DNA of 5,516 bases, taken from NCBI GenBank assembly GCA_031281985.1, contig JAITEO010000191.1, positions 1-5,516 of the forward strand. Direction: 5' to 3'. Below the pieces are notes generated by a model. That model saw only the letters and a list, made by a program, of their open reading frames with translations, did not search any database and had not been told where the DNA came from. This DNA comes from Zoogloeaceae bacterium. Its GTDB lineage: Bacteria > Pseudomonadota > Gammaproteobacteria > Burkholderiales > Rhodocyclaceae. A program made the translations under genes and the position numbers. Of this stretch, positions 5,489 through 5,516 are shown one piece after another (within the stretch, counting starts at the first letter, position 1; every line of letters begins with the position of its first letter).

Positions 5489-5516
5489 GTTGGCCGTCAC
5501 GCGGCGGGGATGGTTT

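Noticed and set aside
5431..5495. Possible integron attC-like pair, ACCCAAC and GTTGGCC
   Set aside because: The second box fails the GTTRRRY pattern and the arms between do not pair as attC sites do; no integrase or cassette gene is present.

Overview
The window holds three genes, all on the minus strand, flanked on both sides by hairpin-rich non-coding DNA. The sequence is GC-rich. The gene pair smc-zipA, the style of the SMC head (for example QGMISRVIEARPDDLR) and the beta-type ZipA-like protein together suggest a betaproteobacterium. This assignment rests on recognition of the proteins, not on a search.

Layout from the right edge, in the direction of transcription: (1) positions 5262-5516 are non-coding and hold three hairpins: a perfect 13-bp palindrome at 5351-5380, a 14-bp imperfect one at 5392-5424, and a GTAG-headed REP-like hairpin at 5466-5488. 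They also hold a -10 box for the lipoprotein gene and an oddly spaced TTGACA/TAGAAT pair on the + strand. (2) Positions 5010-5261 encode a small lipoprotein of unknown function. (3) A gap of 85 bases carries a weak promoter candidate and a tandem 11-bp repeat in the smc leader. (4) Positions 1400-4924 encode a full-length SMC chromosome-organising ATPase with all head motifs intact. (5) Positions 147-1400 encode a ZipA-type division protein whose ATG shares one base with the smc stop codon. (6) Positions 1-146 are non-coding and hold a CCCTCCCC-type inverted repeat that also forms a compact G-quadruplex motif on the minus strand. ligA, which usually follows zipA in this neighbourhood, does not start within the window.

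SMC compacts and segregates the chromosome. ZipA tethers FtsZ to the inner membrane at mid-cell. Their translational coupling would place segregation and division proteins on one transcript. The genes are ordinary housekeeping genes and I see no new multi-gene system. The less usual material is in the non-coding flanks, the A8 tract inside the SMC head, and the extra middle region of the ZipA-like protein. Long open frames antisense to smc and zipA are shadows of GC-rich codon usage.
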